From: Buchnera aphidicola (Aphis aurantii)
Lineage (GTDB): Bacteria; Pseudomonadota; Gammaproteobacteria; Enterobacterales; Enterobacteriaceae
Assembly: GCF_039388985.1 (NCBI RefSeq)
Contig: NZ_CP135021.1
Location: 248,001-312,000 of the forward strand
Direction of reading: 5' to 3'
DNA: 64,000 nucleotides
The notes beneath the pieces were generated by a model. It saw only the letters and a program-made list of their open reading frames with translations, was not told the DNA's origin and did no database searches. The position numbers and the translations under genes are program-made. Within the stretch, counting starts at the first letter, position 1, and each line of letters starts with the position of its first letter. Shown here one piece after another: positions 59,474-64,000 of this stretch.

Positions 59474-60568
59474 ATGAATACAAATATTGATTTAAATATT
59501 TTTAATTCTAAGTTAAATTTGCTAAATTTAAGTCCTAAAAAAATTCAATCATTTTTAGCATCTATTGGGGCTAAAAATTTTACTGCTGAACAAATAATGA
59601 AGTGGATTTATAATCATAACTGTTATGATTTTAATAAAATGTTAAATATTAGTAAAAATATTAGAAAAAAACTACATCAAATTTCTTGTATAAGTATATC
59701 GAATTTTTCCGAAGAAAAAATATCCTCGGATGGCACTATAAAATGGATTACATCTTTACAGAATCAGAAAATAGAAACAGTTTACATACCAGAATTAAAA
59801 AGATCTACTCTTTGTATTTCATCACAAATTGGTTGTGCTTTAAAATGTGATTTTTGTGCTACAGGCAAGCAAGGATTTAATAGAAATTTAACAGTTTCTG
59901 AAATTATTTCTCAAATTTTACAAGCTAAAAAAAAATTAAAAAACAAAAAATTAACTAATATAGTATTCATGGGAATGGGGGAACCATTATTAAATTTTAA
60001 TAATGTTGTTACAGCATTAAAAATTATTTTAAATAAAAATGGTTTTGGATTATCTAAACGTCGTATTACTTTATCAACTTCAGGAATTATACCAGCAATT
60101 GATAAATTAAATCAAAAAATTGATATTAATTTAGCAATTTCTTTACATGCTTCTAATAATTATATTAGAAATCTTATTATGCCCATTAATAAAAAATATA
60201 ATATTGAACCACTTTTAAACTCAGTATCTAAATATTTAAAACATTCTAATGCAAATCGAAATGGAGTTACTATAGAATACGTAATGCTTCAAAATATTAA
60301 TGATTCAATTGTCAACGCTAAAGAATTAGCTTATATTTTAAAAAAAATACCTAGCAAAATAAATCTTATTCCTTGGAATTCTTTCAAAAATTCAAATTTT
60401 ATATCTAGTACTCCAAGTAAAATTAATATTTTTGCAAATATTTTAAGACAAAAGGGATTTAATACAACAATTCGAAAAAATCGAGGAAAAGATATTAATG
60501 CTGCTTGTGGTCAATTAACAGGAAATATAATTAATCGCATTAAAAAATCATTTATAAACTTAAAATAA
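59474..60568 (+). CDS. rlmN: dual-specificity 23S/tRNA adenine-C2 methyltransferase RlmN
   Basis: RlmN is a radical-SAM methyltransferase acting on A2503 of 23S rRNA and A37 of some tRNAs. The cluster cysteines are Cys121, Cys125 and Cys128 (CALKCDFC); the methyl-carrier Cys345 is in INAACGQ, and Cys114 corresponds to E. coli Cys118. It has 364 residues against 384. rlmN-ispG-hisS is the E. coli order with ndk, pilW and rodZ missing. Confidence 0.97.
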   Translation: MNTNIDLNIFNSKLNLLNLSPKKIQSFLASIGAKNFTAEQIMKWIYNHNCYDFNKMLNISKNIRKKLHQISCISISNFSEEKISSDGTIKWITSLQNQKIETVYIPELKRSTLCISSQIGCALKCDFCATGKQGFNRNLTVSEIISQILQAKKKLKNKKLTNIVFMGMGEPLLNFNNVVTALKIILNKNGFGLSKRRITLSTSGIIPAIDKLNQKIDINLAISLHASNNYIRNLIMPINKKYNIEPLLNSVSKYLKHSNANRNGVTIEYVMLQNINDSIVNAKELAYILKKIPSKINLIPWNSFKNSNFISSTPSKINIFANILRQKGFNTTIRKNRGKDINAACGQLTGNIINRIKKSFINLK

Positions 60569-60649
60569 TATATTAATTTACATATTCTTTAATGAATTAT
60601 AATTTAATATTAGAAACTTCTTCTAATCTTAACAAGATAATATAATAAA

Positions 60650-61765
60650 ATGAATAAATACAAAACTATTAAGAGAAGAAAATCTGATCGTATTTATGTA
60701 GGAAATGTACCTATTGGAAATAATGCACCAATTTCTGTACAATCTATGACAAATACAAAAACAACAGATATTGAAAATACAATTAACCAAATTAATCAAT
60801 TGAAAAAAGTAGGAGTTGATATCGTAAGAGTTTCTGTGCCAACAGAAGAAGCAGCGGAAGCTTTTAAAATAATCAAAAAAAAAACAAATATTCCATTAAT
60901 AGCAGATATACATTTTGATTATAGATTAGCTATTAAATCCATAAAATATGGTGCTGATTGTTTAAGAATCAACCCTGGCAACATCGGTAAAAAAAGAAAG
61001 ATTAATGAAGTAGTTAGTTGTGCGAAATATAATAATATTCCAATTAGAATTGGTGTTAATTCTGGTTCGCTGGAAAGTGATATACTACATAAATATAAAT
61101 CTCCAGTACCAAAAGCTTTAGTAGAGTCTGCGATAAGACATATAGAATATTTAGATAGTTTAAACTTTAATCAATTTAAAGTTAGTGTAAAAGCATCAGA
61201 TGTTTTTTCTGCAGTTAAAGCTAATAAAATATTATCAAAAAAAATTACACAGCCAATACATATTGGGATAACAGAATCAGGAAGTTTACGAAATGGAACA
61301 GTTAAATCGTCTATTGGAATTTATTCATTATTATCAAGTGGTATTGGAGATACTCTTAGAATTTCTTTAGCAGCTGATCCTATTGAAGAGGTAAAGGTAG
61401 GTTATGATATTTTAAAAGTTTTGGGAATTAGATTTCGAGGAATTAATTTTATTGCATGTCCTACCTGTTCACGGCAAGAATTTGATGTGATTCAAGTAGT
61501 AGAAGAATTGGAAAAACGACTAGAAGATATTGATACTTTCATGAATGTTTCTATTATCGGATGTGTTGTAAACGGCATAGGAGAAGCTAAAATGTCTACT
61601 CTAGGAGTTACTGGTGGATATAAAACAAGTGGACTATATAAAGATGGAATACGTCAAAAAAACAAAATTAGTAATAAAAATATAGTAGAAGAATTAGAAA
61701 TGTATATTCGAAAAAAATCAAGTGAAATTAAAAAAATCAAAATTATAAATAAAAATAATATTTAA
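60650..61765 (+). CDS. ispG: 4-hydroxy-3-methylbut-2-enyl diphosphate synthase (flavodoxin)
   Basis: IspG reduces MEcPP to HMBPP in the MEP pathway begun by Dxr. It has 371 residues (E. coli 372). The 4Fe-4S ligands Cys270, Cys273, Cys305 and Glu312 are at E. coli positions, in IACPTCSRQ and [11 protein letters not shown]. The N-terminal TIM barrel starts near IRRGN-like [16 protein letters not shown]. hisS follows 43 bases later. Confidence 0.97.
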   Translation: MNKYKTIKRRKSDRIYVGNVPIGNNAPISVQSMTNTKTTDIENTINQINQLKKVGVDIVRVSVPTEEAAEAFKIIKKKTNIPLIADIHFDYRLAIKSIKYGADCLRINPGNIGKKRKINEVVSCAKYNNIPIRIGVNSGSLESDILHKYKSPVPKALVESAIRHIEYLDSLNFNQFKVSVKASDVFSAVKANKILSKKITQPIHIGITESGSLRNGTVKSSIGIYSLLSSGIGDTLRISLAADPIEEVKVGYDILKVLGIRFRGINFIACPTCSRQEFDVIQVVEELEKRLEDIDTFMNVSIIGCVVNGIGEAKMSTLGVTGGYKTSGLYKDGIRQKNKISNKNIVEELEMYIRKKSSEIKKIKIINKNNI

Positions 61766-61808
61766 ATATTAAAAATTTTCAAATATATTTATATAACAAG
61801 AGACGAGA

Positions 61809-63086
61809 GTGAATAAAAAAATTAATTCAATTAGAGGAATGCATGATTATTTTGATGAAGACGTAGATATTTGGCATAGATTAGAAAAAAGTTTTAAACA
61901 AGTATTAAATAACTATTCTTACGAAGAAATCAAGCTTCCTATATTAGAAAAAACAGAAATTTTTCAAAGAGCTATTGGTGACGTTACAGATATTATAGAA
62001 AAAGAAATGTACTCATTTACCGATAGAAAAGGAAATAGTTTAACTTTACGACCTGAGGGGACTGTAGGTTGCGTACGAGCTATAATACAAAATAATCTAT
62101 TAAATAAAAAAAAATTAAAATTCTGGTATTTAGGGCCTATGTTTCGGTATGAACGCCCTCAAAAAGGTCGGTATCGTCAATTTTATCAATTAGGTGCAGA
62201 AGTTTTTGGTTTAAGTACAATAGACATTGACTTGGAAATAATTTTATTAACTCATCGTTTATGGAAAATACTTGGTATTAATTTTTATATGTTTTTAGAA
62301 ATAAATTCTATTGGTTCGAAATTAGATCGTTTAGAATATCAAAAACAACTTGTTTCATTTCTTGAAAAAAATAAATCTTTTTTAGATAAACAATCTAAAG
62401 AACGTTTATATTCTAATCCATTTCGAATTTTAGACTCTAAAAATTTAAATGTTCAAAATTTATTAAAACAAGCTCCATTATTAATTAATTTTATTAATAA
62501 AGAATCATTAGGACAATTTAATAATTTATGTAATATGATCGATTTATACGGTATTAAATATAAATATAATCCTAATTTAATACGGGGATTAGATTATTAT
62601 AATGATACTGTATTTGAATGGAAAAGTAATCAGATAGAATCATCACATAACACTATTTGCGCAGGAGGAAGATATAACGCTTTAATTCAAGAATTAGGAG
62701 GGGAAAAAAAACCAGCAATAGGATTTGCTATAGGAATTGAACGTTTAATTTTATTAATAAAATCATTAAATATTACGTCTAAAGTAGAAAAAATTAATAT
62801 TTATATTATCTTTATAGGAGAAGAAAATAAAATTCATGCTATAAATTTATCAGAAGAAATAAGAGATATATATTCTGAACTGAAAATATTTGTAAGTTTT
62901 TCAAATCTGAGTCTTTCAAAAAAAATTAAACACGCTATTGAATCATTGTCTCGTATTGTTATTTTAATAGGATCCAACGAAATCAAAAAACAATGTTATT
63001 TGATAAAAGAACTAGAAACAAAAAAAGAATTTTATCTTTTAAAAAATGAATTAATGCTTAAAATTAGTGATATTTTTAGAAATTAA
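61809..63086 (+). CDS. hisS: histidyl-tRNA synthetase
   Basis: HisRS charges tRNA-His. It has 425 residues (E. coli 424). Class II motifs are TLRPEGT and [18 protein letters not shown]; the HisRS-specific [13 protein letters not shown] and the motif 3 region [11 protein letters not shown] are present. The C-terminal anticodon domain is complete. The start is GTG at 61809; the next ATG is inside the conserved RGMHDY block, so GTG is required. Confidence 0.97.
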   Translation: MNKKINSIRGMHDYFDEDVDIWHRLEKSFKQVLNNYSYEEIKLPILEKTEIFQRAIGDVTDIIEKEMYSFTDRKGNSLTLRPEGTVGCVRAIIQNNLLNKKKLKFWYLGPMFRYERPQKGRYRQFYQLGAEVFGLSTIDIDLEIILLTHRLWKILGINFYMFLEINSIGSKLDRLEYQKQLVSFLEKNKSFLDKQSKERLYSNPFRILDSKNLNVQNLLKQAPLLINFINKESLGQFNNLCNMIDLYGIKYKYNPNLIRGLDYYNDTVFEWKSNQIESSHNTICAGGRYNALIQELGGEKKPAIGFAIGIERLILLIKSLNITSKVEKINIYIIFIGEENKIHAINLSEEIRDIYSELKIFVSFSNLSLSKKIKHAIESLSRIVILIGSNEIKKQCYLIKELETKKEFYLLKNELMLKISDIFRN

Positions 63087-63145
63087 TTCTTTATTAAAAA
63101 TTAATTATTTTGACCATTTATTATAATTTTTAATTTGGGAAAAGT

Positions 63146-64000
63146 ATGTTTAATAAAAGCAGTGATTTTAAAAAATACGATCCGGAATTATGGACAGCTA
63201 TGCATCAAGAGCGAAACCGACAAGAAAATCATATAGAGTTAATTGCATCAGAAAATTATACTAGCACTTATGTAATGCAAGCACAAGGATCTCAATTAAC
63301 TAATAAATATGCAGAAGGTTATCCTGGAAAACGTTATTATGGTGGTTGTGAAAATGTAGATATTATAGAACAATTAGCTATTGATCGTGCAAAAAAAATA
63401 TTTAATGCTGACTATGCAAATGTTCAACCTCATTCAGGGTCTCAAGCTAATTTTGCTGTTTACACAGCGCTATTAATGCCTGGGGATGTAATTTTAGGAT
63501 TGAATTTAACTCATGGAGGACATTTAACACATGGTGCTTCCGTGAATTTTTCAGGAAAATTATATCAATCAATAACATACGGAATTGATCAAAATGGAGA
63601 AATTAATTATAAAGAAATGTCTGAATTAGCTAAAAAACATAAACCTAAAATGATAATTGGTGGTTTTTCAGCATATTCTGGGATTTGTGATTGGTGTAAA
63701 ATGCGTAATATTGCAGATGAAGTTAACGCTTATTTAGTTGTTGACATATCCCATGTAGCGGGGTTAATTGCCGCAAAACTTTATCCTAATCCGATAGATT
63801 ATGCGCATGTTGTAACGAGCACTACACATAAAACATTAGCAGGACCGAGGGGTGGTCTTATTCTAGCTAAAAATGGAACTGATATTTTTTATAATCGATT
63901 AGATTTATCTGTTTTTCCGGGTGGTCAAGGCGGACCACTTATGCATGTAATTGCAGCAAAAGCAGTTGCTTTTAAAGAATCTTTAGAACCCAGTTTTAGA
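63146..64000 (+). CDS. glyA: serine hydroxymethyltransferase, 3' end outside window
   Basis: GlyA interconverts serine and glycine with tetrahydrofolate and supplies one-carbon units. The window holds 285 codons of about 417. The start [16 protein letters not shown] has GGGA just upstream. The PLP lysine is Lys229 in [12 protein letters not shown]; Asp200 and His203 (VVDISHVAG) match E. coli. [13 protein letters not shown] and [15 protein letters not shown] are conserved. The remaining C-terminal domain lies beyond the right edge. Confidence 0.97.
   Translation, partial: MFNKSSDFKKYDPELWTAMHQERNRQENHIELIASENYTSTYVMQAQGSQLTNKYAEGYPGKRYYGGCENVDIIEQLAIDRAKKIFNADYANVQPHSGSQANFAVYTALLMPGDVILGLNLTHGGHLTHGASVNFSGKLYQSITYGIDQNGEINYKEMSELAKKHKPKMIIGGFSAYSGICDWCKMRNIADEVNAYLVVDISHVAGLIAAKLYPNPIDYAHVVTSTTHKTLAGPRGGLILAKNGTDIFYNRLDLSVFPGGQGGPLMHVIAAKAVAFKESLEPSFR

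Overview
The window is a stretch of the reduced, AT-rich chromosome of a Buchnera aphidicola-like endosymbiont (Gammaproteobacteria, obligate symbiont of aphids). Three things support this: nearly every protein reads as a shortened, lysine/asparagine/isoleucine-rich version of an Escherichia coli protein; gene order follows E. coli blocks with genes missing between retained neighbours; and 16S rRNA is followed by tRNA-Ile and tRNA-Ala with no 23S rRNA, while trpDCBA lacks trpEG. The host aphid cannot be determined from the sequence alone. Coding density is high, with no mobile element, prophage, CRISPR array or defence system.

Layout. 1-779: 3'-truncated apbE (Rnf/flavin-transfer). 1028-4196: htrA, dapD, map. 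4472-9652: rpsB-tsf-pyrH-frr-dxr-uppS. 9768-17909: bamA-fabZ-dnaE and convergent proS; the cdsA, rseP, skp and lpx genes that interleave these in E. coli are absent. 18126-23209: flhB-flhA (flagellar export) and convergent argS. 23451-25404: rRNA promoter, boxA, 16S rRNA, tRNA-Ile, tRNA-Ala, with a long pre-16S processing stem. 25386-29391: gloB, rnhA, dnaQ, tRNA-Asp, gmhA, gpt, grpE. 29411-35637: rnfH, smpB, tadA, then acpS-era-rnc-lepB-lepA on the minus strand. 35864-45903: mnmA, purB, mltE, fabI, rnb, ychE, lipB, lipA, pyrF, ribA. 46158-53952: minus-strand cls-yciA-yciB-yciC-trpA-trpB-trpCF-trpD. 54137-64000: an EamA transporter, rluB, topA, suhB, rlmN, ispG, hisS and 3'-truncated glyA.

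Functionally this is core information processing (replication, translation, tRNA modification, rRNA processing), part of envelope and lipid biology (BamA, FabZ, FabI, Cls, UppS, MltE, LepB, HtrA), lipoate and isoprenoid synthesis, and symbiotic nutrition (tryptophan, lysine/peptidoglycan precursor DapD, riboflavin step RibA, glycine/one-carbon GlyA).

No new multi-gene system is visible. The most interesting signals are signs of molecular erosion or repurposing: lepB is split by a ten-base poly(A) tract and would be restored by one extra A, which fits transcriptional-slippage rescue; SuhB has lost four of five catalytic metal ligands while an rRNA boxA is present, which fits a purely antitermination role; FlhB has NPIH instead of NPTH at its self-cleavage site; RNase III carries D114N; Era has a switch II deletion and a lost C-terminus; gloB runs into the tRNA-Ala gene; and a perfect 21-bp hairpin lies between era and acpS. 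Residue equivalences with E. coli come from remembered sequences, not a computed alignment.
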